From Mycobacterium sp. ITM-2016-00316 (GTDB taxonomy: Bacteria; Actinomycetota; Actinomycetes; Mycobacteriales; Mycobacteriaceae): 64,000 nucleotides of DNA. The notes beneath the pieces are model-generated. The model saw only the letters and a list, made by a program, of their open reading frames with translations. It ran no database searches and was not told where the DNA came from. Position 1 is the first letter of the stretch, and every line of letters starts with the position of its first letter. The DNA lies in assembly GCF_002968335.2 (NCBI RefSeq), contig NZ_CP134398.1, forward strand, positions 1,674,001-1,738,000, given 5' to 3'. Shown here one piece after another: positions 18,401 through 25,739 of the stretch. The translations under genes and the position numbers were made by a program.

Positions 18401-19059
18401 CGTCCGGTGCCATCGCCGAAGATCTGCACCTCGACGTGACGGGCGTTCTCGACATAGCGCTCGACGAAGACGCCGGCCGAGCCGAAGCTGCGTTCGGCCT
18501 GGGACACCACCCGCTGGTACGCCGTGCGCAGGTCGTCGGCGGTGCGGCAGACCTGCATACCGATGCCACCTCCACCGCCGGTGGCCTTGAGCATCACCGG
18601 GTAGCCGATGACCTCGGCGGCGGCCACCGCGGCGTCCGGATCGTCGAGCAGATCGGAGCCGGCGAAGATCGGGACGCCGGCCGCGCGGGCCGCGGCCCGC
18701 GCGGTGTGCTTGGTCCCGAACTCGCGCAGCTGGTGCGGGGTGGGGCCGGCGAACGCGATCCCGGCGGCTTCCACGGCCGCGGCGAAATCGGCGTCCTCGG
18801 AAAGGAATCCGTATCCGGGATGCACGATGGTCGCTCCGGAGGACGCCGCGGCGGCGAGGATGGCCTCGATGCGCAGATAACTGTCCCGTGGTGCGGCGGG
18901 CCCGACCCGCACCGCGTCATCGGCCAGCGCGACATGCGGGGCGCCGCGGTCGGCGTCGGAGAACACCGCGACGGTGCGCATGCCGAGCCCCTTGGCGGCG
19001 CGGATGAGCCGTACCGCGATCTCGCCCCGGTTGGCGATCAGGACAGTGTGGTCGCTCAT
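15451..19059 (-). CDS. urea/guanidine carboxylase (biotin-dependent, single chain)
   Basis: 1202 residues. Biotin carboxylase domain 1 to about 445 (LIANRGEIAVRLIRAAKGLG; ATP-grasp GGGGGIGMQ; catalytic region EVNARLQVEHPVTE). Then an allophanate-hydrolase-subunit-2-like (KipA) domain about 460-770, a subunit-1-like (KipI) domain about 790-1030, and a biotinyl domain with EAMKME and acceptor Lys1163. This is the urea carboxylase layout. In operons that also carry UAAP1/UAAP2, homologues act on guanidine; sequence alone does not decide here. ATG at 19059 overlaps the UAAP2 stop (ATGA). Confidence 0.92.
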   Translation of the reverse strand: MSDHTVLIANRGEIAVRLIRAAKGLGMRTVAVFSDADRGAPHVALADDAVRVGPAAPRDSYLRIEAILAAAASSGATIVHPGYGFLSEDADFAAAVEAAGIAFAGPTPHQLREFGTKHTARAAARAAGVPIFAGSDLLDDPDAAVAAAEVIGYPVMLKATGGGGGIGMQVCRTADDLRTAYQRVVSQAERSFGSAGVFVERYVENARHVEVQIFGDGTGRVLSLGDRDCSLQRRHQKVIEEAPAPALPDAIRAQLHATSRALAASVNYRSAGTVEFVYDAARREASFLEVNARLQVEHPVTEAVTGVDLAAWMMRLAVGDARMLDEYPTGTVPVTGHAVEARVYAEDPTRDYRPSVGTITAVRFPDPELFPDIRVDGWVQDGTEVTASYDPLLAKVITRAGDRDTALTRLGQALAGTELHGIEVNIGMLCAALDHDDVRAARHSTATLAGVTDPRPRITVDRPGLLTTVQDVPGRVGLWQVGVPPSGPMDDLSFRLGNRALGNPENAAGLECTASGPALRFTHPTTVCVTGAECLVTVDGAPVPMWEPVQIPAGGVLDVGAAETMGLRTYVLLAGGLDVPAYLGSASTFTLGRFGGHGGRELHAGDVLRTHPATIESGGLVPHGERPVFSTEWELAVTEGPHGAPEFFTRSDIDTLFEAAYRVHFNSARTGVRLEGPKPQWARPDGGEAGLHPSNIHDNAYSVGALDFTGDTPILLGPDGPSLGGFVCPVTVVAAQRWKLGQLCPGDTVRFVPVRAAQAPSRTELGPRRVARLPRSGDGDDGVLARRAGVDGAPAVTYRRSGDDNVLIEYGDIVLDLALRARVHALHTRLEGNATGILDLTPGIRSLQVHVDPDVLPIPRLLGLLSEIEDDLPASSELVVPSRQVRLPLSWDDPATREAIARYTSGVRDDAPWCPSNIEFIRRINGLAGQADVYDTVFAAEYLTLGLGDVYLGAPVATPLDPRHRLVTTKYNPARTWTAENSVGIGGAYLCIYGMEGPGGYQFVGRTTQVWSRYRRTAPFEPGSPWLLRFFDRISWYPVSAEELLELRADMAAGRGSVDITDGTFSLAEHDRFLADNADDIAAFRAQQATAFGAERAAWERAGEFDRAERAATDAVVPTAELVLGDGDQRVDAPFSSSVWKVDVAIGEQVVTGQPLLALEAMKMETVLRAPSDGVVTQILVSAGHLVDPGTPLVVVGTGGHA

Positions 19060-19709
19060 ACGGCACCATCCGGTCGCGTGACGATCATCCGGACCGGCGT
19101 CGGGTCGAATGCGTTGCAGGGGTTGTTGATCTGCGGGCAGTTCGACACCAGGACCAGCGTGTCGATGTCGGCGCGCAGGGCGACCCGCTTGCCGGGGCCG
19201 GACAGGCCATCGACGATGCCGAGGGCTCCGTCGGGGTCGACCGGGACATTCATGAACCAGTTGATGTTGCTGGCCAGATCCCGCGCGCCGAGGCCGTGCC
19301 GGGAACCTTCGAGCAGAAAGTTCTCCAGGCAGCCGTGCTGGGCGCGGGTGTGCTGCCCGTAGCGCAGTGTGTTGGATTCCTTGGAACAGGCGCCGCCGAG
19401 GGTGTCGTGCACGCCTACTTCGTCGGCGACGACGGTCATCAATGCGTCCCCGGTGTCCGCGCGCAGCACCGACCCGGTGGTCAGCGTGATGCGGCCCTGA
19501 CGGCGGATCGTCTCCTGTGCCGAGTACCGCACGCCGGTGTCCGCTGCCGCGTAGAGCAGGCAGTCGACGGCCTGGTTGCCGGCGAGGTCGACGATGGTCA
19601 GCACGTCCCCGGCGGCCACGACCGCCGACCAGGCGGCGCGCGCCGCGACGTACTCGTCGAGCACGACCGTCCCTTCGATCAGGGCGGGCACGATGGCAGT
19701 GGTGGTCAC
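19056..19709 (-). CDS. urea-amidolyase-associated protein 2 (DUF1989; carboxyguanidine deiminase subunit candidate)
   Basis: 217 residues of the DUF1989 family. Conserved points include DLAGNQAVDC (41-50), a His-Asp pair at 101-102, GACSKESN (106-113) and NCPQINNPCN (190-199), with cysteines and histidines able to bind a metal. GTG at 19709 overlaps the UAAP1 stop as GTGA. In characterised guanidine pathways two proteins of this family form the deiminase that turns carboxyguanidine into allophanate and ammonia. The role here is by family and operon. Its partner UAAP1 is frameshifted in this sequence. Confidence 0.85.
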   Translation of the reverse strand: MTTTAIVPALIEGTVVLDEYVAARAAWSAVVAAGDVLTIVDLAGNQAVDCLLYAAADTGVRYSAQETIRRQGRITLTTGSVLRADTGDALMTVVADEVGVHDTLGGACSKESNTLRYGQHTRAQHGCLENFLLEGSRHGLGARDLASNINWFMNVPVDPDGALGIVDGLSGPGKRVALRADIDTLVLVSNCPQINNPCNAFDPTPVRMIVTRPDGAV

Positions 19710-20568
19710 AGCTGTCCCCTTGCGGTGAGGTCGGCATCGGTGTTGGCGATGGCTTGGCGGTGTTCGGGTCCCAGTTGCCCCACCAGGTCTCCATCGGTGA
19801 GCCGATGCAGGTCGGCGGGTGCCGGCCAGGCGTGGATCAGCAGTGGGGAGCAAGTGAACTCCGGTCGCGGGTCCAGCGGATGCGCCGTATTGGCCACCAG
19901 CACAATGGCATCGACGTGTAGCAACAGCTCCACCGAGGTGTTGGCGCCCGCGGAGCCGACCCAGTCGAAGGTGCCGTCGGCCTGCACGCGCACGCCCTGG
20001 AAGAAGGACACCGACGGTGGCAGATCGCGGCGGTCCAGGCCGTGTTTCAGCGCGGCAAGGGTGAACAGTTCGCGGCCGGCGGGGAGGGGGACTCCGGTGC
20101 GGCTGCACCGAAGCGCTCCAGATTGCCTGCGCGCGTGGAGGTTCCGGTGAGTGCGTCGTGAGATCTGGACGTGTCGGCAACGATGGTGGCCAAGGCGCGG
20201 CCGAATCCGCTGAGCAGCGGATGGCCGTTGCCGAGGTAGGCCTGCCAGGGCACCTTCACGGTGTCGGCGACATTGAGGCGCTCATGGGGCGCGTCGGCGC
20301 GGTGCAGCAGCAGGTGCGCACAGGCGTCACCGACCGGGTCGGTGAGTCGCACTCGGGTGCCGCGGGCCAGCGTCGCGCTCGAATAGCCGCCCGGCGCCAC
20401 GGTTTCGGACCACACCAGGGATTCGGCGGGTACCCCGGCAGGTGCCGTCGGGGACGACGACGCCGGGATATGGCGCATGAACTCTGCGGTGCGTCCGTGC
20501 TGGGCGCGGGCATGCGTGCGGGCTCCTGCCGTGGTGGCGGTTTCGGACGCCGTGTCGGTGCTGCTCAC
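19706..20568 (-). pseudogene. urea-amidolyase-associated protein 1 (DUF1989), frameshifted
   Basis: From the GTG at 20568 (GAGGG six bases upstream) the frame reads 173 residues and stops at 20047. The remaining family sequence continues in the -1 frame (GRELFTLAALKHGLDRRDLP, then SFFQGVRVQADGTF) to a TGA at 19706 that overlaps UAAP2. The total span is 863 bases, one short of a multiple of three. The break maps to the run GGGGAGGGGG (20081-20090, plus strand), where one added base would restore a 287-residue protein. Candidates are an assembly error, a true null allele, or slippage-type expression. It would be the second deiminase subunit. Confidence 0.82.
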
Positions 20569-20613
20569 TGACCACCCTCGAAAAGTCGGGAGCCCGCCGG
20601 ATGGACGGGCTTT

Positions 20614-20627
20614 CTGTCAGGTGACAG
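20614..20627. promoter_or_regulatory. palindromic operator 1, CTGTCAGGTGACAG
   Basis: A perfect six-base dyad CTGTCA-N2-TGACAG with flanking T-runs, 46 bases upstream of UAAP1. It is the twin of the site at 20709-20722; the centres are 95 bp apart, close to nine helical turns. The repeat strongly suggests one dimeric regulator binding twice. The protein is not identified; the operon's own TetR is the first candidate. Confidence 0.65.
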
Positions 20628-20681
20628 TTTTCGCGTCGGGCGGTCGGTGGTGGTTGCCGTGATGTAACCGATGATTTGGAT

Positions 20682-20715
20682 GCTGTTAACAGCGTGCTGC
20701 CAATGTTTCTGTCAA
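20682..20715 (-). promoter_or_regulatory. candidate promoter of the UAAP1-tetR operon
   Basis: On the minus strand a perfect -35 TTGACA (20710-20715) lies 18 bp from TGTTAA (20686-20691), a weak -10. The -35 is inside operator 2 and the -10 is inside a separate 12-base perfect palindrome GCTGTTAACAGC (20682-20693). A regulator on either site would compete with polymerase. The start would be near 20680, giving a leader of about 110 bases that contains operator 1 and a small AGCCCG/CGGGCT hairpin (20591-20611). Confidence 0.45.
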
Positions 20716-20722
20716 GTGACAG
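20709..20722. promoter_or_regulatory. palindromic operator 2, CTGTCAAGTGACAG
   Basis: Differs from operator 1 only at one central base; both carry the same preceding TTT. It covers the apparent -35 of the nitrogen operon and lies 62 bases upstream of the divergent gene at 20784, so one regulator could affect both directions. Confidence 0.65.
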
Positions 20723-20783
20723 GTATTGGCGGCTGCTGCGCTGCCTATGCTTGAACTCCGCACGGGCCGGCGAAGGGGAAGTG

Positions 20784-21677
20784 GTGTTCGAGCGCGCCAA
20801 GTTCATGGTCACGTTCATCGGCGCCTACCGGCGCTCCCGCAGCGGTGGCGGCGGGCACGAGGCGGCGCTGCAGGCTGCCGCCGATGACATGTTCGGGCCG
20901 ACCCGCGTCAACGTGCCGGACTCGGTGTACGAGATGTGGAGTGACCCCGGCGACGAACTCGCGCTCGACGGCGGCGACTGGTTCGGCGACGGATTCCTGG
21001 AGATCACCGACGCCCACCTGCGGCTGCTGCGTCGGGCGCGACTCACCTGGGACGGTGCCGAACGTGGGGCGCCCATGCTGGATCCGGACCGCCCGTACGG
21101 GCGCGCCGACCTGCTGGCCCAGCTGGCCGAGGTCTTCGGGACCGACGACGCCGATGAACTCGGCCGCCGCCACGTGGAGATGTACTTCGTGGTGGCGCGT
21201 GCCTTGCGGCACGCCACCCTGGCGCCGGGCCGCTACGGGCTGACCAACGTCGGGCCCGCAGACGTGCGCATCGCGTTGCGCGGCTACGGCGAACTGTCCG
21301 GCGATGACCTGGGCGTGGATGCCGACGGGCAGGTGAACCTCACCGATGATCACCTGCGCCTGCTGCGCGGTATCGAGATCCGCTGGCCCTCGGAATACGA
21401 ATGCGGCGACCGCCTCGACGCCGGGCGCTACCCGGCCGCCGCTGCCGACCCGAAGCGGCCCTACGGCGACTTCACCTTCATCGAGGTGGACATGGCACGC
21501 ATCCTCGGTGAGCTGCCGCCTGCACCGCAGCAAGGTCCGGCGGTTTTCGAACCGAGCCCCGAACAGGCCCTGCGCCTGCAGCGCCTGCACTGGCAGATGC
21601 TGGGGGCCATGCAGGTGTTCCTGGAACGTGCGGAGCTGGCTCCCGGCCGGTACGGCCTGTACCCCGACCAGTCGTGA
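20784..21677 (+). CDS. unknown protein with two internal repeats
   Basis: 297 residues, not recognised. Two copies of a roughly 120-residue unit are visible: each has an I/L-T-D-x-H-L-R-L-L-R segment, then an R-x-x-W strand, then D-P-x-R-P-Y-G, a helical stretch, and ends with L-A-P-G-R-Y-G-L. This points to an ancient tandem duplication. It is soluble and acidic, with no signal peptide or membrane segment. GTG at 20784 is chosen for AAGGGG five bases upstream; GTG 20781 and ATG 20808 are alternatives. The TGA overlaps the next gene's GTG, so the two are translated together. Divergent from the nitrogen operon. Confidence 0.72.
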   Translation: MFERAKFMVTFIGAYRRSRSGGGGHEAALQAAADDMFGPTRVNVPDSVYEMWSDPGDELALDGGDWFGDGFLEITDAHLRLLRRARLTWDGAERGAPMLDPDRPYGRADLLAQLAEVFGTDDADELGRRHVEMYFVVARALRHATLAPGRYGLTNVGPADVRIALRGYGELSGDDLGVDADGQVNLTDDHLRLLRGIEIRWPSEYECGDRLDAGRYPAAAADPKRPYGDFTFIEVDMARILGELPPAPQQGPAVFEPSPEQALRLQRLHWQMLGAMQVFLERAELAPGRYGLYPDQS

Positions 21678-22207
21678 CACCGGCGGACTTCGAGCTCTCG
21701 CCCGACGAGCTGCGCGTCGTCGCCGGGTATGTGGCCACCGCGGCCGAAGCGCTACTTCCGTCCTACTCCGGCGTCCACCCCGGTGACACCCGGCCGCACG
21801 ACGCCGTCGCGGCGGCGTGGCTCTTCGTCGGCGGTGCGCCGCGGACGGCGCTGCAGCGGACCACATCGATGGAGGCGCACCGCGCGGCCGCCGGCGCCGC
21901 CGATGAGGTGGCGCGGCTGGCCGCCCAGGCCGCCGGTGACGCGGCGTCCGCCGCCTATCTGCATCCGATCGCCAGGGCACACCAGGTGGGCCACATCCTG
22001 CGGGCCGATGCCAATGCCGCCCGTATCGCCGAGATCTCCGCCGGCTCCGACCCGGGTGCCGCGCACGCCGCGATCGCGCGGGCCGCGGCGCGCGCCACAC
22101 CCGGGCTGCGCGAGATTCTGCGGCGCTATCCGCCCGCCCCGGCCGGCCGCAGCCGCACCGCTCAGTTGCTGGAATCACTGGACCGTGCGCTGCGGACAAC
22201 CCCGTAG
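21674..22207 (+). CDS. Imm5-like putative immunity protein
   Basis: 177 residues, alanine-rich and all-helical. The pattern of a helix ending in a D-x-R-P-x-D/x-A-V motif (GDTRPHDAVAAAWLF), followed by long Ala-rich helices with H-x-A-A and YLHPIARAHQVGHILRA, resembles the Imm5 family of predicted polymorphic-toxin immunity proteins. Its GTG start overlaps the preceding TGA (GTGA). No toxin gene is adjacent unless the upstream repeated protein is one. Family call is from memory; the function is not shown. Confidence 0.6.
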   Translation: MTPADFELSPDELRVVAGYVATAAEALLPSYSGVHPGDTRPHDAVAAAWLFVGGAPRTALQRTTSMEAHRAAAGAADEVARLAAQAAGDAASAAYLHPIARAHQVGHILRADANAARIAEISAGSDPGAAHAAIARAAARATPGLREILRRYPPAPAGRSRTAQLLESLDRALRTTP

Positions 22208-22270
22208 AACTGGGCAAATACCCACTACGGACCACCTGCCCGCAGGCACCGCGTTGCTACGATTGCCGGC

Positions 22271-22915
22271 GTGCCTGACGAAACCACGCCCGAGGACGAC
22301 GCCGTCCGCGAGGACTCCGCTTCGGAAGACCAAGCCAACGAGGTGAACGGCAGCAAGCACGCCGCGCCCGCAGGTACGACCGGGGATGACGTCGAGCAGC
22401 CGGAGGGCTCCGGGCGCAGCCCGGTGGTCATCGCCGTGATCGCCATGCTGCTGGCCATCGCCACCCTGGGCGCATCGGCCTATATGTGGCGCAATCCGCT
22501 CACCCCGATCGACGCCCCCACCGCGGCGCCGACCGAGGCGCCGGAGCCGACCTTCACCGATGCCCAGCGCGATGAGGCGAAGGCCAAGGTGTGCGACGCC
22601 TTTCTGGTGGTCAGCACCGGGGTGGCCAACAGCAGCGGCCTGCAGGCCGCCGACGGTGATGCCATCGGCGCCCTCGCCATCGCCACCAACGCGCGCCTCG
22701 CCCTCTACGGCGGGGGTGTGTACATGCTGAACCGGGTCGACCCGGCCACCGAGCCTCAACTCGCCGAGGCGGCCCGGGCCTTCGGCAACGCGTTGATGGA
22801 CGTCGGGGCCGCCGCGGTCGCCAATATTCCGAGCGATGACCCGGCACACCAGGAACGCGTCAAGGACGCCGACGACGAAAACGCCAAGCTGCAGGGCATC
22901 TGCAACCCGCAGTAG
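22271..22915 (+). CDS. membrane-anchored acidic hypothetical protein
   Basis: 214 residues: an acidic, disordered cytoplasmic N-terminus (1-48), one transmembrane helix (about 49-72, VVIAVIAMLLAIATLGASAYMW), a Pro/Thr/Ala linker, and an extracytoplasmic helical domain with two cysteines (about residue 112 and near the C-terminus, ICNPQ). This is the layout of many mycobacterial single-pass proteins. The GTG start has TACGAT (22258-22263) seven bases upstream and no ribosome site, so the mRNA is probably leaderless. Function unknown. Confidence 0.75.
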   Translation: MPDETTPEDDAVREDSASEDQANEVNGSKHAAPAGTTGDDVEQPEGSGRSPVVIAVIAMLLAIATLGASAYMWRNPLTPIDAPTAAPTEAPEPTFTDAQRDEAKAKVCDAFLVVSTGVANSSGLQAADGDAIGALAIATNARLALYGGGVYMLNRVDPATEPQLAEAARAFGNALMDVGAAAVANIPSDDPAHQERVKDADDENAKLQGICNPQ

Positions 22916-22917
22916 AT

Positions 22918-23373
22918 TCAGCCGGCGGCCGGGTCCGGTGTGCGCACCCCGTACGGTGCCGCGTCGAGCAGCGTCACCGACACCTGCGCCCCGCTGGGCA
23001 CCCGGTAGCTGCGCTGTTCCCCGGGGCGGGCACCGGAGATGGCATCGCCCAGCGGGGACTGCGCCGAGCACACCTCCAGGTCGCCGAGCTCGGCGATCGG
23101 CGTGCCCAGCAGGAAGGTCTCGGTCTCGCCGGTGCCGTCGAATCGCACGGTGAGAATCATTCCGGGCTCGGCGATTCCGTCATCGGCCGGCATCTCGTCG
23201 ATCGCGGCGTTCATCAGCAGATCCTGGATCTGCCAGATCCGTGACTTTCGGGCCTGGTGCATGTCCCAATCGGTGGTGTCGTCATCGGCGCGGACCGCCA
23301 GTAGGTCGGCGAGCTCGGCTTCCATCCGGTCGCGGGCCTGCCTGCTGATCCACACCTGGTGATTCGGGCGCAT
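22918..23373 (-). CDS. GreA/GreB-type transcription factor homologue
   Basis: 151 residues. N-terminal helical hairpin (about 8-70: QVWISRQARDRMEAELADLL and onward) and C-terminal FKBP-like domain (about 75-145) with SPLGDAISGARPGEQRSY, the typical Gre C-terminal motif. The coiled-coil tip contains D-D-D but differs from canonical GreA, so it may be a Gfh- or Rnk-like RNA polymerase secondary-channel factor, as is Rv3788 in M. tuberculosis. ATG at 23373 has GAGGAG upstream. Converges with the 22271 gene, two bases apart. Confidence 0.82.
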   Translation of the reverse strand: MRPNHQVWISRQARDRMEAELADLLAVRADDDTTDWDMHQARKSRIWQIQDLLMNAAIDEMPADDGIAEPGMILTVRFDGTGETETFLLGTPIAELGDLEVCSAQSPLGDAISGARPGEQRSYRVPSGAQVSVTLLDAAPYGVRTPDPAAG

Positions 23374-23467
23374 GGGTTCTCCTCATCGGCCGTCGATCGG
23401 GCCGTCCACTCGATGGTGGCCCGGCGGCGCCCCGGCGCGTTTGCCCGGACGGGACAACCGGACCGGT

Positions 23468-23492
23468 GGCATTTGTCGGTTCCCGACATGCC
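23468..23492. terminator. hairpin after pucR-like gene
   Basis: GGCATTTGTCGG (23468-23479) pairs with CCGACATGCC (23483-23492) with a bulged TT, directly after the PucR-family stop codon on the minus strand. Confidence 0.55.
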
Positions 23493-25004
23493 CTATTGCG
23501 CGGCGAGCTCGATCGTCATCGCCAGCCGCTTGTGCGGGTCGTCGAGGTCGAGGGTGGTCACCTCGGCCATCTTGCGCAGCCGGTAACGGACGGTGTTCTC
23601 GTGGACGCCGAGCGCCTCGCCGGCCTGGGCGAGATCGCCCTGCGCGGTCAGCCAGGCGCGCAGCGTCGCGACGTACTGGGTGGACTGCGCGGCGTCGTGA
23701 CGCCGCAGTTCGGCCACCGGCCCGCGCGCAGGCACCCGGGTGGACCGGGCTGCGGTGCGCAGCCGCTGGAGCAGGATGTCGTGCCAGGTTTCGTCGTAGG
23801 CGGGTACGGCATCTGGGGTCGCCGGGTCTTCGTGCAGGGCCAGGCACTCGTCGGCCTCCTGGCGGGCTGCCGCCAGTTCGGTGGCCTCGGCGGGTGCGCT
23901 GATACCGGCCCGGATCGTGGTGTGCCCCGGCAGTGCGTCGCGCAGCGCGCTCACCCACCGCCGGGCCGAGTCGACATCCTCACTCGGCAGCACGGTGTAG
24001 AGGGTGTTGCGGCCCAGGCTGCTGCGACCGGGACGTGACCAGCCGAATCCGGAGGTGGCGTGTTCGAACGCCAGCAGCAGCGCGGCATGCGGTTCGGCGG
24101 CGATATCGGCGTGCACGGCGATCACCCGCAGCCCCGTCCGGCGCAGCCCGAGCCTGCTGGCCGCGGTCGCGGAATCGGCGGAGCCGTCCAGCAGCCGCGC
24201 CACCAGATCGGACTCGACCTGACGCTCCAGGTCGGCACTCGCCCGGGAGCGCAGGACGTGCATGGCGACGGTGCGGGCCCCGTCGGACAATGCCCGTCGC
24301 CGGGCGTCATCCAGCGGTTCCCGCGACGTGCCCCACACCGAACCGAGCAGTTCGCGGCCGGCCCGCACCGCCACGACCGTGCGCCCGGTCAGGCCGAGGG
24401 CGGGTTCGGCGTCGACGAACAGCGGTTCGTCCGATGCCGCCAGGTGCGCGAAAACACCACGGGCGCTGAGCAATTCACGCACCCCGGCGGGTACCTCGCG
24501 GTTCAGGATGGTGTCGGCCCTGGCGGGATCGGCGTGCGCCTGCAGTCGCGAATACGCGAGCAGCCGCGCATGAGCGTCCTCGATGGTGACCGCGCAGCCG
24601 ATCGAGTCGGCGACGCTGTCGGCCAGCGCGAACAGATCGGTGGGGCCGCGACCGGCAGCGGTCTCGCGGCCCTCCAGCACCAGTCCGTAGACGATGGCGG
24701 CCAGCTCGCTCCAGGGCACCGCGGAATCCACGACCAGCACCGCGACATCGGATTCCGCGCCGACGGCGGACTGGTCACCGCGGCTCAGGACGGCCACCGA
24801 CTGGCTGGCGCGCGCCCACTGCAATGCCTCGGGCACCGACCGCGCGCCGACGGCGAGCAACACATCGCCGATGACCGGGCCGGTCTCCTCGGTCGCCTCG
24901 TGCAGCACCACGCTGCGCAGCACCGCCGCGCGGGGTATCGCCGAGGTGCACAAGCGCACGCCGTAACTGCCCAAGACGTTCACCAGGCGGTCCAGGGTGA
25001 CCAT
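23493..25004 (-). CDS. PucR/CdaR-family transcriptional regulator
   Basis: 503 residues. N-terminal PucR sensor-like domain (about 1-130), a central GGDEF-like degenerate region (about 290-400), and a C-terminal helix-turn-helix (about 445-500) with ALGVHENTVRYRLRKMAEV. PucR proteins usually regulate purine or amino-acid catabolism. It stands between a Gre-like gene and a DUF309 gene, so its target is not evident; the nitrogen operon 3 kb away is a possibility but not supported by a shared site. Confidence 0.88.
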   Translation of the reverse strand: MVTLDRLVNVLGSYGVRLCTSAIPRAAVLRSVVLHEATEETGPVIGDVLLAVGARSVPEALQWARASQSVAVLSRGDQSAVGAESDVAVLVVDSAVPWSELAAIVYGLVLEGRETAAGRGPTDLFALADSVADSIGCAVTIEDAHARLLAYSRLQAHADPARADTILNREVPAGVRELLSARGVFAHLAASDEPLFVDAEPALGLTGRTVVAVRAGRELLGSVWGTSREPLDDARRRALSDGARTVAMHVLRSRASADLERQVESDLVARLLDGSADSATAASRLGLRRTGLRVIAVHADIAAEPHAALLLAFEHATSGFGWSRPGRSSLGRNTLYTVLPSEDVDSARRWVSALRDALPGHTTIRAGISAPAEATELAAARQEADECLALHEDPATPDAVPAYDETWHDILLQRLRTAARSTRVPARGPVAELRRHDAAQSTQYVATLRAWLTAQGDLAQAGEALGVHENTVRYRLRKMAEVTTLDLDDPHKRLAMTIELAAQ

Positions 25005-25036
25005 GAGCGGCTCCTCCGTCGTGCCGGATGCCCAGC

Positions 25037-25525
25037 CTAGTCAGCGCCGAGCAGCCTGATGCGCAGCCGGTCAGGGGTGATATCGCCGCCGCCGTCGAGG
25101 TCATCGGCCAGTGCCTCGGCCCGGTCGATCAACCCGGCAACTCCGATGCCGTGCGGGGCGGGAAGCTCGATCGGACGCAGCCGCCCGGCAGCCCGGCGCA
25201 GCAGCTTGGCCGCACCCGATCGGTTGCCGCGCTGCACATGGGTGATGCCGACCGCCAGCTGCGCCAGCCCCTGCCACAGCGCGCGTTCGGAATCGGGGCC
25301 GTCCTTCCACGCCGATTCCAGCACCTCGTGGGCGCCGAACGCCTGCCCGCGGTCGAGGAGGTCCTGGGCGTAGCGCAGGGTCTCGGCCGGGGACAGTTGT
25401 AGATCGTCGGGGATGCGCGGCACCCCGGTGCTGCCATAGGGCAGTGGCCGGCCCAGCGCGTCGCGGGGCCGGGTGTTGCGCGGCCGTCCGGTGTCGTCGC
25501 GGTCGCGCTCGGCATCGGAACCCAC
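25037..25525 (-). CDS. DUF309 protein
   Basis: 162 residues. A disordered Arg/Asp-rich N-terminus (1-40), then the helical DUF309 domain (about 45-160) with LLDRGQAFGAHEVLESAW, WQGLAQLAVGITHVQRGN and AAKLLRRAAGRL. The family is of unknown function, with a metal-like His-Glu helix. GTG at 25525 is the likely start; no convincing ribosome site is seen. Upstream in-frame codons extend into poor coding sequence. Confidence 0.82.
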   Translation of the reverse strand: MGSDAERDRDDTGRPRNTRPRDALGRPLPYGSTGVPRIPDDLQLSPAETLRYAQDLLDRGQAFGAHEVLESAWKDGPDSERALWQGLAQLAVGITHVQRGNRSGAAKLLRRAAGRLRPIELPAPHGIGVAGLIDRAEALADDLDGGGDITPDRLRIRLLGAD

Positions 25526-25701
25526 CGATACAGCTTGGCAGTACCCGTTCGCGCCGGACGGGCCGCATCGAGGCGGCCGGCTCCACGTGGTAGCTGAGGA
25601 AGTCCTCAGCGACCGGAGAAACGCCCGGCCCGGTGCTCGGCAGGTCGCGAAATTGCGCACAACCACCGAACGAATGTCAAATTGTCGCCGTCGTCAGTGG
25701 A

Positions 25702-25735
25702 GGAAACCATATCGAGCAAACGTCATATAGTTTCC
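25702..25735. promoter_or_regulatory. inverted repeat overlapping the mbtM-like -10 box
   Basis: GGAAACCATAT (25702-25712) and ATATAGTTTCC (25725-25735) are complementary at 10 of 11 positions around a 12-base centre. The right arm contains TATAGT (25726-25731), eight bases before the ATG at 25740, so transcription should begin at the start codon (leaderless). A bound dimer would cover the promoter. No IdeR box is seen here. Confidence 0.6.
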
Positions 25736-25739
25736 AGTC

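Noticed and set aside
20569..20708. possible guanidine riboswitch in the leader of the nitrogen operon
   Set aside because: I looked for the ykkC-type paired elements and their conserved loops on the minus strand and did not see them; DNA palindromes explain the region better.
20745..22235. 496-codon open frame on the minus strand
   Set aside because: Arg/Pro-rich and antisense to the two coupled plus-strand genes that show repeats and Imm5-like motifs.
25526..25739. IdeR box upstream of the mbtM-like gene
   Set aside because: No sequence near the TTAGGTTAGGCTAACCTAA consensus on either strand.
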